A stretch of 64,000 nucleotides of DNA from the NCBI GenBank assembly GCA_963969395.1, contig OZ017800.1, forward strand, positions 11,440,479 through 11,504,478. Direction: 5' to 3'. The position numbers were made by a program, and so were the translations under genes. How positions within the stretch are numbered: the first letter of the stretch is position 1; the number at the start of each line of letters is the position of its first letter. This stretch comes from Pseudoscleropodium purum (taxonomy: Eukaryota > Streptophyta > Bryopsida > Hypnales > Brachytheciaceae). The notes below the pieces were generated by a model. The model saw nothing but the letters and a program-made list of their open reading frames with translations. It was not told the origin of the DNA and did not search any database. This document shows, piece by piece, positions 11,882 through 23,887 of the stretch.

Positions 11882-12338
11882 GTGAGAATCATTGAAGCTA
11901 TGGATGCTGGGTGTCGGAGACATAGAAAATGGGTGTAGAAATCGTAGAAAATATAGATAATGGATGTCAAAGAAACAGTACCCGCAATCCTGTTTCTAAA
12001 CAATAAAAGTAGTCTGCAGCATTGACCCCCTCTGACTCATGTGGAAACCCTTGACTATAAGTAGAATGCTCTCATTACCCATATGCCATAAGCTACTAAC
12101 TGTGATTTCTCTCACGCAATCTCGAAGTCGTACGTTCAGCTACTTGAACAGTGACTATCGAATTTGCATTGCAATCAAGTGGGTACAGAGCCTCTGTGTT
12201 TCAATTGCATGCTCTGAGATTTTTTGTTTCTTCAAATGTAGCCATCTTTAATAGACCGTATGTATCCTTCCTAGCTTGATCACTTGCATCTTGATGCTGC
12301 CTTCGATCAATTTGGGTTAGATCAGGGTATTGGAGCTG

Positions 12339-12442
12339 TTGTAAGCACTTTTCTCTGTGTGAAATCATTCTTAGAGCGGCAGTGCCTCTTGTTTCAGAGA
12401 AATCAAACGCGAACTTACGAGGTGTGATGTTGTCGTTTGCAG
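12339..12442 (+). other. Probable 5' UTR intron of GST
   Basis: A GTAAGC donor at 12339 (after GGAGCTGTT) and a TTGTCGTTTGCAG acceptor ending near 12442 bracket a 5' leader intron, just upstream of the ATG at 12474. The same sites exist in the left copy. The exact transcription start is not visible; a TATA-like ACTATAAG lies near 12053-12060. Confidence 0.45.
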
Positions 12443-12473
12443 GTGCTGGTCTGTGCAAGAAAATCTAGCAGTC

Positions 12474-13896
12474 ATGGTGATGAAGTTTTACTCCACATTT
12501 TATCCCAACGGGGAGCGCGGTATTCTGCCACTCTTTCTGGCGGCTGTAAGAAAATTTCTGCTGAATTAGGGATTCCGTGATGTGGATTCTGTGGAAATGT
12601 GATTCTTATGCAACCCTAATTGACAGTCATTTGGATCTATAATCATGCAGCAATGACGAAGCGCCGATCAGATTCATTAATCCACTCGGTCTTTCTCACC
12701 ATTATCGTGGGCATTTGAAGGTGGACCCTGAGAAGGAGATGGAGCTGGTGATGGTGAGCTTATTGGAGAGACAGCAACTAACGCCCGCATACAAGGCGAA
12801 GAATGTAAGCCCAGGATAGCAACCCCTTTCTTGGGAGTTGGCTTGTTTTGATAATGTACGTGTTGTCAGAGTTTCGGCGTGGTTGATTCTGATGCTGCAA
12901 TCAAGTACAATTACTTTCAGCAACTATTACGAATGGTGTTCCTGAAATTGGTGTGTGTGCAGCCCTTTGGACTCATCCCGTACTTGGAGGATGGCGAGAT
13001 CAGAATCTTTGGTAAGCAGATGCTACCATTTTTGTATTTCGTTGAAAAATTAGGTCATCTCTTGTTTGCAAAGGTTAGTGTAGCTCGTATTCGAATCACT
13101 TATTCTTTTCATCCAATCCTAGCTTGGTCGGCATGCTTGCATGAGGGTTCGTCATACCGGTATTCCATGCTTGGCTATGGAATCAGTTCTTTCAAAAGTA
13201 AGCTGGCTCTTCAACATAGGACTTCGTGCTGTATTGTTTCGTGCACTAGAAGAGGCTCCGTATAGGCTGAAATAGTGGATCATTATCGTCCCGGGTTACA
13301 CCAATGTCGCTTCCTTCATGCAAGTGTGGTCAGATTTGAACCAGCAACTTTGATTTCAATTATGAGGAGCTTATAGCCCGAATTGTTTTAACTTCGTTGA
13401 CTGAATATCCGTGCGTGGAAATGCAGAGTCTCGAGCTATAGCCAAGTACATTGTGGAGAAGTACAACTTGACGTTCCTCGTGGGTACGACCCTGCAGGAG
13501 AGGGCCATTATCAACCAGTGGGTGGAATCCGAGTCGCAGAACTTCCACCCTGCAGCTCGACCCTTGGTAAGGGACTCCTTCGTTGCCCGGAGGCTCAAAA
13601 GGCCTGTGGATGAGAAGCTCATCGCCCCTTGTTTAGAAAATCTGGGCAAGGTTTTGGACGTGTACGAGGCCCAGCTCTCGAAGCACAAGTATCTGGCTGG
13701 TGATAGCTACACTCTGGCTGATGTTTTCCACACCCCTTTCCTTTACCAGGTTAGCACCCTGGATGCGTTTGCAGGAGCATTTGACAACCGTCCCCATGTG
13801 AAGGCTTGGGCCGACGATCTCACCTCGAATCCAGCGTACCTGAAAACCAGGAAAATGGATTGGGATAATGCCACTCCATTGGAGAGTGTGCATTGA
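12474..13896 (+). CDS. Phi-class glutathione S-transferase, intact, 4 exons
   Basis: Exons 12474-12545, 12721-12804, 12963-13011 and 13427-13896 join to 675 bases (224 aa), with GTAAG(A/C) donors at all three introns and a codon split G|AG at the last. The N-terminal thioredoxin-fold domain has the cis-Pro segment NPFGLIPYLEDG (Pro58) and the glutathione-binding ESRAIAKY (Glu69-Ser70). The C-terminal helical domain has YLAGDSYTLADVFHTPF and RPHVKAWADDL. Length and motifs fit plant phi GSTs, which conjugate glutathione to electrophiles or reduce peroxides in the cytosol. The usual N-terminal catalytic Ser is not evident: the region reads YSTFYPNGERGIL. It may therefore have ligandin, dehydroascorbate-type or unknown activity. 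The exon 2 acceptor (TTTGAAG) is the only weak splice site, but it is shared with the left copy and keeps the frame. Confidence 0.9.
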
Positions 13897-14087
13897 CACT
13901 CTGTCAATGTAGGGATCCGGCAGTTTTGGATCTGTTGATCTTGAGTTGAGTGAATACTCGAATGCTTTGGGGTCAGATAGATTGGGTAAAGTGTGGTATT
14001 TTAATTGTGAGGAAGAACAGCCTCTTCGTGCTGAATTCAGCCAGTTGCAACTTCGGTGACAACTCTCTTGTACTGTGTTGCAAGGAA

Positions 14088-14110
14088 AATAAATCTTTAT
14101 GTTTAATAAA
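14088..14110 (+). terminator. Poly(A) signals of the intact GST gene
   Basis: AATAAA occurs at 14088-14093 and again at 14105-14110, about 190-215 bases after the stop codon. Both lie outside the duplicated arm, so the left copy does not have them. Confidence 0.5.
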
Positions 14111-14259
14111 GATTGTGGAATGTTTTATTGAGGGATTTTCGTTGCCTCATTACACAAGAGTGGAAGTGATGCTAACCAATTATTTGTCAAATATTCACTT
14201 GAAACCACATCCAATAGGGTTGGCATGTCAATTAAGGGCTAATGAAGGTGGTCAATAAA

Positions 14260-17200
14260 TTATAGTAGCAAAATGGGTATGCACTAGGATGTGTTGCAAC
14301 ACTAAAGTGGCAATTTACAAAATTGAAGGAATAATAAATTAAAGATCAAACATGCATGCTTTTAGTTGCTTCTTTTACCAACTTCTAAATTTTTCTAATA
14401 TGTCTTGATCAAGGTTGGTTTCAAAATGAATTAATTGCTAAGTGTTGAACTAAACATACTGATAGATATCCCTTTTAAGAAAATCATACTAAATAATTGA
14501 ACTTCTAAAAAACATCTATTAACAATTCATGTAGAGAGTTGTTTCTTTTGAGGAAAGGATATACTATATGCTTTTTTTCAAAGCTTTCTCAATAAACATC
14601 AATTAGATGAAGTGCATTGTTCAAAAAACCCATCAATTAGATGAAGTGAATTGATTTTTTAATTATGAAAGTTTTATTTGTTAAATGTTCTTGAGATATA
14701 TAACAAATTTAGGTTGTTTTAAAGTTCAAAATATGATCCAACAATCAAAACAAATGAAAAGTCTTCTCATAGATGAAACATTTCTTAAAATTAATGAAAA
14801 AATCTCAAATGCAAAAGAATGGAAATTAAGGATCATTCAAATGAATGTTAATTTAAAAATTCATGCATTGAAACCTAGGCTAATTTCAAAATAATTAATT
14901 TTGCAATTGACAACATAATAAAATATAAAAATCTCATAGATAGTCCAATAGTAGTGCACATTTGAGTTTTGAAGACATTTCACCATTTCAATTCAAGGCT
15001 TTTTTACAAGGTTTGTTGAATCTATTATATAGATGACTGAAAACAATTTGAGATGAATTAAAAATCTAAATAGAAATTAGAATTAGAGCCTAGAGTCACA
15101 ACCTTCATTCTATTTAGTGTACATTGAGGTAGATGAAATGTAGATAGAATAGTTGCTTTGCCTTTGTGAGATTGTTGAAAGATTCTCCTAATTACAATCA
15201 CTAAAAGAAAAACATGTCTGGTTCAACCAACTACTATGCAACTAGTGTCTTATACAACTATCATGCAACTAGTTTCCTTTTTATTAGCACCAAATTCAAT
15301 GTGATTGTTTTGTCTTGTTGTTTTACAACATTCATATATTGTTTTAGTTGCAAAGCAATTATTCTATAATTGCAAAAAATGACTAGGAAACAACTAATGT
15401 CTTATACAACTATTATGCAACTCTAAAATGACCATAATTATTTCCTAGTTGCACACTAGTTGCACACTAGTTGTTTCTTAGTTGTTTTCTAGTCAAAGTT
15501 CATTCCCATTTGTCTTATATCAATTGTCCCATGTCAATTGTAAAAAGTACCATTAGGTTGAACATGTAAAACTCATAAGTTGTTGTAGTCTTATACAATG
15601 ATTTTTTTTGATAGGATTCTTAGATTTCTATAATTTGTAGATTTTGACTATTTGTAGAAACAAAAAAAATAATTCAAATTCAAGAAATTTTAAAATTTGT
15701 GGAGCTGAATTTTTGAAATCTAGGAAGAAAGTTCATTTGAAGTCTAGAAAAAGGTAGTTCTAAAATTCAAAAATCTAAAAATTAGGTAGATATGAAATTT
15801 TGAAATTTACAAATCATTGAGATTAATATTTTTAATTAAAAAAAATCTACAAGTTGCAAACATTGATGAAGTTCTTTACAAACTATCAGATGACAAAAAA
15901 AATTGCAACTAGACTAGAACTAATGCAACTTGTTCACTACAACTATAGGCTCTAAATTGTCACCTACTTGTAAACGTCTTATACAACTATAAAACAAGTT
16001 GCACACTGTAGTTGCAAAATCACTCATTTTCTTTTAGTAAATCTAGGTACCAATTGTAATTTATTTTTATAGTGATTTCAAACCAATGAAAACTAACACA
16101 TGCAATGATTCCATCTAGAAAGTTTTATTTGATTGTAGCATTTTCATTCTCAAAGAAAATTCTATGCACCTCGTCTACCATTTAGGTTCAAACAAAGACA
16201 TAAAAAAGGCTTTAAAAAATAAAAACTAATTCAATTAATGTTCAAAAACAATACAACTAGACTAGAAATTGAGATTTATTTTCTTGCCTTTGCTGTAGAA
16301 ATTATGGTTTATTGATAACCCAATTTCGATCATTTTTATTGTAAAGATATAAAAACAAATTTATATTTTAATTTAGCCATTTTCTATGAAAGAAACCAAA
16401 TAAGCACCCTATATTCTTACGTATGGAAGAATGTGTAAGACCAGGAGAAGTGAGGGAGGGCTTAAACTTGCCTATGTTAACTAAGAAATCAAAATAAGCA
16501 TTTGAATGTACCCCTAATTTAGATTTTTCTTTGCCATTGAATTTAGATTATTGTAGATTCATTTTGTATGTAATTTTTAGACAATGTAAGAATAAATTGT
16601 AAATTTTTAAAATATAGATCATAAATATCTTCCACAATCAAATTCAATATCTAATGTTCTAAGAATATACATTTTATACAAGAATTTACAAGGGTTTTGT
16701 AATAGTAAGGTTTCAACTATACATGGACATTTTACTTTGTAGATTACATTTAGAAATTGTGAAGCTACTTGGTGGATACAAACCTTTGATAATCTAACTT
16801 AATTCACAATCACCTAATAGATTTTTCTAATTAGACTAGAGAAGAAATTAGTTACTAACTTGAAAACTTTTTGTATGATGGTTGTAGTTCTTCTATTTGG
16901 CTTTTGTTGCACTCACCCAAATAAGTATTGATTCTACATTTGTAAGTTTTTTCTTGGAAAATTATTTCCAATGATGTATAACCTAGAATTGCTTATGTAA
17001 AAATTTAATTATAAATATAGACCTAAATAAATTTAGAACCAAAACTATAGTAACAAGAATAATAATGACATAAATAAGTTTAGGAGGCCAAAATGAAATA
17101 AATACACCATTATTATAGAATAAATTTAATCTATATTATTTTTCATTTAAAAAATTTGAATCTCAATGTACAATATTTCAAAAATATGATTTATTATAGT

Positions 17201-18200
17201 CTAAAATCCTCTTGTAGTTACTAGCAAGTTCCAACAAAAAGTTTAAAAGTTTAATAATATTAACCAATCTCAAATGATAATTAATTTTGAAATTTTTTGG
17301 TGTTGTTACTATAGCCATAGGTCATCAATCCACTTTGGATTTTTTTACATTCTTGTAGACACCATTAGGGCTTTTCAAATACGAACAATTCTTTGAGCCT
17401 TTTTATTTGAAGGTTACATTTTTATTACATTCTTGTATTAGTTTTTCAACAGTTGTTTCCTTTGAATATCCAAAACTCTTCTTTTACAAATATTCTTCAA
17501 TCCAAAGAAGGTAAATATGTTTCATGTCCCCAAAACTAACTTGCTTGGATAAAAAAAAATGGCCATTGAAGTACAACCTCAATAAATTAATTAAAATAAA
17601 ATATTTTAAATACTACAATAATTAGAAATTTTCATTAAAAACTCATAGCAAAAGAAACTCTTGTAAAGTTTACTTAATATATTTAATTCACAATTGATTT
17701 TAAGTGAATTTTTACATTTGAATTTTAATATTTTATTAGTAGATATTAGCTTGTGTAGTAATTGATAAATCCAACTATACAAATATAGTCTATAAGTGCA
17801 ATTTGGAGTGGAAAGTGCATTGGTAATTGTGATTAGCCAATACCACCACAATTTTTGTCTTTTAGTTAATTAAGGAAGTAATTTAGCTAGCTTTCTTTGT
17901 CCAATGTCCAAATTTGAGTTTTAATTGTATTTATCCAAAGTACTTTTGAATGCGCTTCTAACAATAGAAATTTCAATTCCTAATTCTAAAATAAAAAAGA
18001 ATTAAAAGTTTATTTAGAGCAACATTTAGAATTGTTTTTGAGTTCTATTGACTATATTTCTTCAATTCCCAAATTGAACCAGTTTTTTTAGTATTCAATC
18101 CGGTTATTTTCTCTATTTTTTACTTCTAATAAAAATTTTATAGATTTTTTCACCGTTTTTTTCAGATGTTTTCAAATTGCAACCATTTTTTTCTCCCGAT
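14260..18200. other. AT-rich intergenic region with a recurring motif
   Basis: No gene is supported. Between about 15230 and 16030 the words GTCTTATACAACTAT and ATGCAACTAG recur several times (near 15247, 15400, 15590, 15985) in an irregular array. The rest consists of long A/T runs and short frames without recognisable domains. Confidence 0.45.
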
Positions 18201-18537
18201 TCCACCAGCTAACTTTGAACTAGCCGCCGGTTCTTCCCCAACATAAATTTGGAGGGGCCTATTCCGGTCTCCACTGGAGCTGCTCTTACCTCACCTCAAG
18301 GCCTTGAGGGTTTAAAGGGTTTAAGAGTTCGACGTCGTCGTCTTCCCCGCCAAAAGTCCTCTTCTGAGTTAGGTCACCGATGCCCGAAGCTTATTGTTCT
18401 GTTTTGCAACTTCCACGATTTTTAGGGTTCCACGCACTCAAGGTTTCCGCGAGCTTCTTGTTCTCCTCCTCGCAGTCCTTTTTTTTTTTTCTTCTTCTTT
18501 CTTTGCCGGTGGCAGGAGTCTCCGAAACTCAGGCGCC

Positions 18538-18801
18538 ATGGCGACCAAGGTGCAGCGGATTATGACCCAGCCCATCAACCTCATTTTCCGATTCTTGCAG
18601 AGCAAGTCGCGCATTCAGATCTGGCTGTTCGAGCAGAAGGACATGCGCATCGAGGGCCGCATCATTGGCTTCGACGAGTACATGAACCTGGTGCTGGAGG
18701 ACGCGGAGGAGGTGTCGCTTAAGAAGAACACGCGCAAGCCGTTGGGGCGGATATTGCTCAAGGGGGATAATATCACGCTCATGATGAACACCGGGAAGTG
18801 A
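18538..18801 (+). CDS. SmE: Small nuclear ribonucleoprotein E (SmE)
   Basis: Single exon of 87 codons (start GCGCCATGGCG, stop TGA). The protein reads [20 protein letters not shown] and ends LMMNTGK. It has the Sm1 motif ([34 protein letters not shown]) and the Sm2 motif ([14 protein letters not shown]), as expected of the E subunit of the heptameric Sm ring that assembles on U1, U2, U4 and U5 snRNAs. Length matches the family. The frame stays open for 48 codons upstream, but that part is low-complexity and the canonical start is clear. A pyrimidine tract ending GGTGGCAG at about 18513 could be the acceptor of a 5' UTR intron. Absence of introns within the coding part is notable and could mean an old retrocopy. 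The sequence is fully intact. Confidence 0.95.
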   Translation: MATKVQRIMTQPINLIFRFLQSKSRIQIWLFEQKDMRIEGRIIGFDEYMNLVLEDAEEVSLKKNTRKPLGRILLKGDNITLMMNTGK

Positions 18802-20806
18802 GGACGGTGTATCACTTCATTAATGTACGTGATCGGTTTGGGGTTTTAATTTCTAGTTTTCGTAATGTTTCTTAGCTTAGGCCTTTGAGGGTCAATCTCT
18901 GATACTTGTAGTTTTTCGAGCATTGAAATGCAAGAGCTTCTACGTATGTTTCGTTCGATCTCTCGTCTGGGTGGGTTTAGGGTTTGGCCCCCAAGTAACG
19001 GACATTGCCGAGGCTGTGGATGTATTGTGATGATCATTTAGAGAAGCTGGAGAGATTAGAATGTTAGGTTGTGTCTGTGTTTGATAGAAACGCATCGGTT
19101 ACCTCGTGAATGGCACTCTCAGAGGATTTTACACTTAGGACTTCTAAAACAGACTGAAGTGGTCCTTATTTTCTGTATTTTGTAATTTTGAACGCACTAG
19201 GTTTACCATAACTAATACCGACACTTTAAGTCCGGAATGGAGGGAAGGGGATTCCAATGCACCAACTATGCCTTATTTGGATATTGTATGCGAAAAGCTC
19301 TAAGGGCTCAAAGTTTTATTGGTAAACATCCTAAATCTGATACATTTTCAAAATCGACATGTACATTCTTAGGATTTTAAGGTTAGGATTTTAAGGTATC
19401 GCTATTAGGTACCTCTACCTTGACAGTTTTTTTATCAAATTTCTGAAATATTCTGTCTGGAAATTTGGCAGTAACCTGTTACGTGGAAGACATATACAAG
19501 TTAATAGAGGTTGACATCTTTATGTTGAGTAAGTGTCAGTACATTTAAATACAGCGATTAGACAGTATTGTGCTGGTAGCTCAGAGTTGGGAGTGTCTTG
19601 GCTTGTCTTCTGAGTGCTGTCGGTATGTGCAGGCTACTTGTATCATGATTCTGGAGAACATCAAGGGGAGTATTGCTGCTGTAATCCTTGCAAACATCTA
19701 CCATTGCTTGCTTCACACAAACTTTAACCAGTTTTTTTAGTTGTATTTACTCTGCTTAGTATCCAAGAACCTCTTGTATTTTCTTTCTGCCACAATCAAT
19801 GAGTAAACTTGGACGTCCTTCAAGGCCATTGAATTTATAGCGAGACTCACAAGCTGGGATGGTCCCCGTGCTTGAATGGACCAAGTTTTCTATTAGTACG
19901 TTAATTGCCAGTGATGTGGAACGAATGGCAATTCGTGCACTTTCTTATCGAACACTTCTGCTACCAAGCTGGAGTTTTTGTCGGCTTGATAATTTTTGAG
20001 TTCAGTTCAAGAAAATATGTGGTGTTCGAAAATTCATGCTGCGCTCAATAAAATGCATTGGAATCCTTTCTCATTCCTCAAGAAATTCCACAGTTTTGGG
20101 AGTACATTTTTGTAATTGATTGTTGCCAAACACCACCAAAATTGGTGTACATATTAAATGCAAACTACGTACAGGAAACGTTCATATCCGCATAAGTGTC
20201 ATTTTCTACCGTATATAAATTGTGCAAATAGAGTCGGAGGATCTTTGAGATTGAGAAATAGCATATTTCAGGGTTACCAGGTTGTGGACATGGACTCCAT
20301 GTTTGGAGTGTCTTGTGACATTTGAAATTTTTTTTACCATCTGTCATGTTTGACTGCTTTGATTGGTCTGTTTGTTGTCCACGTGACTTCGTCTACCATG
20401 TCATCCACAAGATCCGATAGTCTGCATTTGTTGATCGAATTACATTTGCTTGATTGGATGGCATAGATTTGTTTGATCATCTACCTTCCAACAACATTTT
20501 GGACATTGTGTTTAGATGTCTATGATTTGGATGTGAAATTTCCTTGGATGTCAGACTTTGTCAATCCAAGCATATTATGTGCATCCCCCCTAAGACTGAC
20601 TTAGTTAGCAGTTTTGAGGCTTGGTGCACATGGATGACTTGCAACACAATTATTGTGGTTATTGCCAAATGATGACAATTTGTTGCAACCATGCTATCTT
20701 TAATTCACATATAGAAAGATTGCATTTGTTCTTTTTACTGAAAGTAAATTTTCAAGGAAGTTCCCGAGCAACAAAGTTAGGGTATCTAAAGGGAGATTTA
20801 TACTAT
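18802..20806. other. Downstream region of SmE, no further gene seen
   Basis: Base composition is more balanced than in the surrounding repeats, which suggests unique sequence and possibly a long 3' UTR. No frame with recognisable content was found on either strand. Confidence 0.4.
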
Positions 20807-22655
20807 GCCTGAGGCTGGATGGAAGGCCGGCCAAATTTGCTTTCAATCTGACCCTAGTTTTTCCATCCGGCCCATATTAATGTAAACCCCTCGGGCCAAA
20901 TTCTAGGGCCGGATGGTTGGCCCATGTGTTATTTGGATTTTCACAATGCTCAATTAAAAAGAATATAAAAACATGCGTATTTCTCTTTCTCTTCTTTTTC
21001 TTTTGAATTTAAAAAAAAAATTGTTTTTTTCCTTTTTTTCCTATATATTTTATTCCTACAATAAAAAAGAATTGTTTTATTTTTTTTAGAAAAAATTCTT
21101 TATATTCCTATTTTATAATTCAAAAATAGAAAAGTGAATTTTCTCTACATTTTTTAATGTAATAAAACAGAATTTAATTGCATACCTTCTTGTTTTGAGC
21201 AACAATAGAGTCAACAAGTAGAATCCATAGTATTTAAATATTCATTGATTTTTTTATACAAATGAAATGAGAATTTTATTGTAGGAGAAGAGTATATAAT
21301 GCAAGCACCCTAGTGGAGAAGAATACATACTACTAGCTAGAAACAACCTTGTAGAGAAAAAAAGAAAAATCCAACTCAATCAATTTTTATTCTCATTCTC
21401 AAAAAATCATAGTAATCTAAATCCTAAATCCTATTTTTGCAATGAAATCTCATTTTATTTTTATTAGAAAAAATAAAACCCAAAACCCTAGAATCCAAGG
21501 TAATTTGTTGCATATCTTGTTTTTTTGGCATTTTTTATAAAATCTGGTTGCATCTCTCCCTTTAGAGTAATCAATGCTTCCACCTTGCTATCCAATCAAT
21601 TACATTTGTTGTCATCTTCTTCAATCTTCATTTGTTTTTGATTTTGATTTTTTTTCTAATGCTTTTATTTTGGTTCTTTGACTAGTACTTTACAATCTTC
21701 ATCAACCTTGTCCTCATGAACCTTGCTTCTCTCCTCATATCCAAAGTTGGGGTTCTCAAAGGAATCCAAATTATACAAATTCTCCATAGTATCCAAAAAA
21801 CCTTGCAAGCAACAACTAAAAAATATGGAGCACTTGAAAACAAACAAACAAATTCACTAGAGTAAGTGTTATGCACACTTAAAAGCAAAAATATAGCAAT
21901 TGACCATGCAAAGTAAATTATAAGGGTGAAGAAAGAGCGTGACTACCAAACCCTAAAACAAAGATTCCAACATGTCCAATCCCTAATTTCCAATTCTCCT
22001 TGCAATCCAATTGCAAATGATATAAAAGATGAGACCAAAGACAATCGACTACATCGGATTGCACTACAGAAGGAAGAATTTGGAACCCTTAGCCCACCTA
22101 GAAGGGATGTTGTTGAGTGTAGAAACGACTTGCATGATATGGAACAAAAGGTTATAAAGGCAACAACGTACATCTCTAAGTGGTTACAATTACGCCATGG
22201 TGCAAACCAACTGCAATCACTAGACACATTTTCAAAGTTGGCATTGACTCTGATTGCGACGCAATGCCAAGGCTAATTACACAACTTCTAGTTTTGTAAC
22301 AAAAATTCCAAACAAGAAGAGAGAGAAAGGAAATGCCAATCATTTATAAGGCACAAATAGAGATGCACCATCAAAGAGAAATCGCAAACTGCAACTGAGT
22401 AGTATAGACAAAGATTACTTCAACATAGATAGAAACTTCTTGGGTATACAAATAGAGAGAAGAGGTAGAAACAAGAGAGAGGTGGAACTTGTAAAAAAAT
22501 AAAATAAAATTTGTCTTCATCAACAGTTGAGGTTTGTACGATCTAATAAAGGAGCCTCAACCGGCCCTAAATGGGAATTTAGGCCACCAAAAACCTTGTC
22601 TCAATTGCTTCCCTAGGGCCGAAAGGTTTGGCACCAAAGCCATACCACCTAAGGC
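20807..22655. mobile_element. Possible unclassified DNA transposon
   Basis: The left end GCCTGAGG(CTGGATGG) and right end CCTAAGGC form short imperfect inverted ends. Both terminal 100-130 bases are G+C-rich and share GGGCCGG words, while the interior is AT-rich. Flanking sequences resemble a target duplication: GAGATTTATACTAT (20793-20806) and GAGTTTGTACTAT (22656-22668). A Mutator-like element would be expected to have a 9-11 base duplication, but this one is imperfect and no transposase is seen. The assignment is tentative. Confidence 0.35.
21926..22276 (+). CDS. Uncharacterised ORF inside the possible element
   Basis: 116-codon frame starting MKKERDYQTLKQRFQHVQ, hydrophilic, with heptad-like spacing in places (VVECRNDLHDMEQKVIKATTYI). 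No family recognised. It is more codon-like than its neighbours but may be chance or a captured gene fragment. It lies between the putative ends at 20807 and 22655. Confidence 0.2.
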   Translation: MKKERDYQTLKQRFQHVQSLISNSPCNPIANDIKDETKDNRLHRIALQKEEFGTLSPPRRDVVECRNDLHDMEQKVIKATTYISKWLQLRHGANQLQSLDTFSKLALTLIATQCQG

Positions 22656-22668
22656 GAGTTTGTACTAT

Positions 22669-23810
22669 GTAGTTTCTTTTACTTATCACTTGTTGAAATT
22701 TCACATTCAAGTTTCTTTGGGATGTAGTGTGTTGATTTGGTGTCCTAATTTATGGATTTTTGAATGTGTTGTTTGAGATATTGCAAGTATGAGATGCCAT
22801 ACAATCCTAACTATGTAATGCTTGAATGCAGAAGCTGCAAAGATTGGTGAGGTTCTTTTATGCCAACACTCAATTGCATGTTTTGTTAGTGAAGACTCGA
22901 GTGTTTCACAAAGATTGCTCATCAGAGAATTTTCTCCCATGTTGCATGCTTTGGAGCTTTTTTTTTTAATACTCAATTAGAGAGTTTTCTTTCTTTACTT
23001 AGATTGAGTCAATTGTGACACTTTCATGTTTTTGAGTTTGTAGCAATAGAGAGGATGAGTGCTAGTTTCATCTGGATCCAAGTATAAATGCCTTGGGTCA
23101 GATTTGGAGAAATTGAATGATCCTATTGGTTCAAACTTGGAGAGTTCCAATTGGCCATTAATCCAGCCCCATGTATAAAACCCCCTAATGAATGTTATAC
23201 ACATGGACATGGCATATATTGTCAAAAAACATGGATTCCAAGTTGACCAAGCCTTTTGTCCTACCAATATTAGGAACAAAATTTGGGAATAGTGTATAAA
23301 ATAATTTCCTAGTGTAAAATCTTAGAATGTCCACAAACAAACAACTTATGGTTAGAGTTTTCCTTGTTACACATTGCAATATACTTAGGATAAAATTCAT
23401 GAGCTCTAAATACCATAAAGCTTTGGAATCGATAAATTGGCCACTATCTTGACTCATATATTCTAGCAAACCTATAGAACCCCATGATCTTATAATTCAC
23501 AAAACTTTGTAGAATCCCTCTACTGCTCTACAAGCTTTGTTTTTCAACGGAACTCTTCTAATTACAAGTTCAAATGGGTGCATCAACTTAACCCTTGAAT
23601 TTACAAATTTTGATCCCTCCACTCTTGCATCTATAAGAATTGTTTTTTCAACTCTTGTCGTTCCACAAGCATTGGTATATAAGCAACTATATACCGAAAC
23701 TTTGTTCCTTCAATTGTTCGACGAGCATAGTAAGAAGTAGCGCATGTATTCAATTTTGCTTCCATCTCAAAGCTTCAAATTAAAGCATATTGGTTAGGGA
23801 GATCGACTTT
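22669..23810. other. Intergenic region, nothing recognised
   Basis: Several frames of 60-95 codons occur on both strands, but none shows domains or resembles the adjoining retroelements. It separates the possible DNA element from the LTR elements. Confidence 0.4.
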
Positions 23811-23815
23811 AGCAT

Positions 23816-23887
23816 TGTTCTATAGAAGCACGATGTGACATTGTACACTTATATTATTGAAGAGAAAGATACAAGAGAGTTATATAT
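23816..23887 (-). repeat. 3' LTR of the outer copia element, distal piece
   Basis: This 72-base piece is the distal part of the left LTR. The rest continues at 31005-31094 after the nested plus-strand element and one copy of its TATAT duplication. It aligns with 38131-38200 (GAAGCAC(A/G)ATGTGA and ATTATTGAAGAGAAAGATACAA). Confidence 0.8.

Larger units (their letters stand above)
8317..12025. other. Spacer between the divergent GST copies
   Basis: No convincing coding sequence. It holds the presumed promoter of each GST copy at its ends (8317-8520 and 11690-12025, both more G+C-rich than the middle), a long hairpin at 9190-9304, a tandem repeat at 9840-10300 and GGTCCGAAGATT repeats at 10423-10470. 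The middle part, 10800-11690, is plain AT-rich sequence in which I see nothing. Confidence 0.6.
12026..14003 (+). repeat. Right arm of GST inverted duplication
   Basis: Reverse complement of 6338-8316. Homology starts near CCTCTGACTC at about 12030 and ends at GTGTGGTATTT, near 14003, within the 3' UTR. The arms face each other head to head across about 3.7 kb, so each GST copy is read outward from the spacer. Confidence 0.85.

Noticed and set aside
18190..18300. MITE end similar to AGAGCAGCTCCAGTGGAG
   Set aside because: GTCTCCACTGGAGCTGCTCTTA near 18268 resembles ends of plant MITEs, but no matching inverted end or duplication was found upstream.
18394..18537. Upstream extension of SmE (MFCFATS...)
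   Set aside because: Hydrophobic low-complexity reading of a pyrimidine tract; the canonical SmE start is at 18538.
23185..23469. Minus-strand ORFs of about 95 codons at 22995-23469
   Set aside because: No recognisable domain, AT-rich codon pattern, and no link with the adjacent LTR elements.
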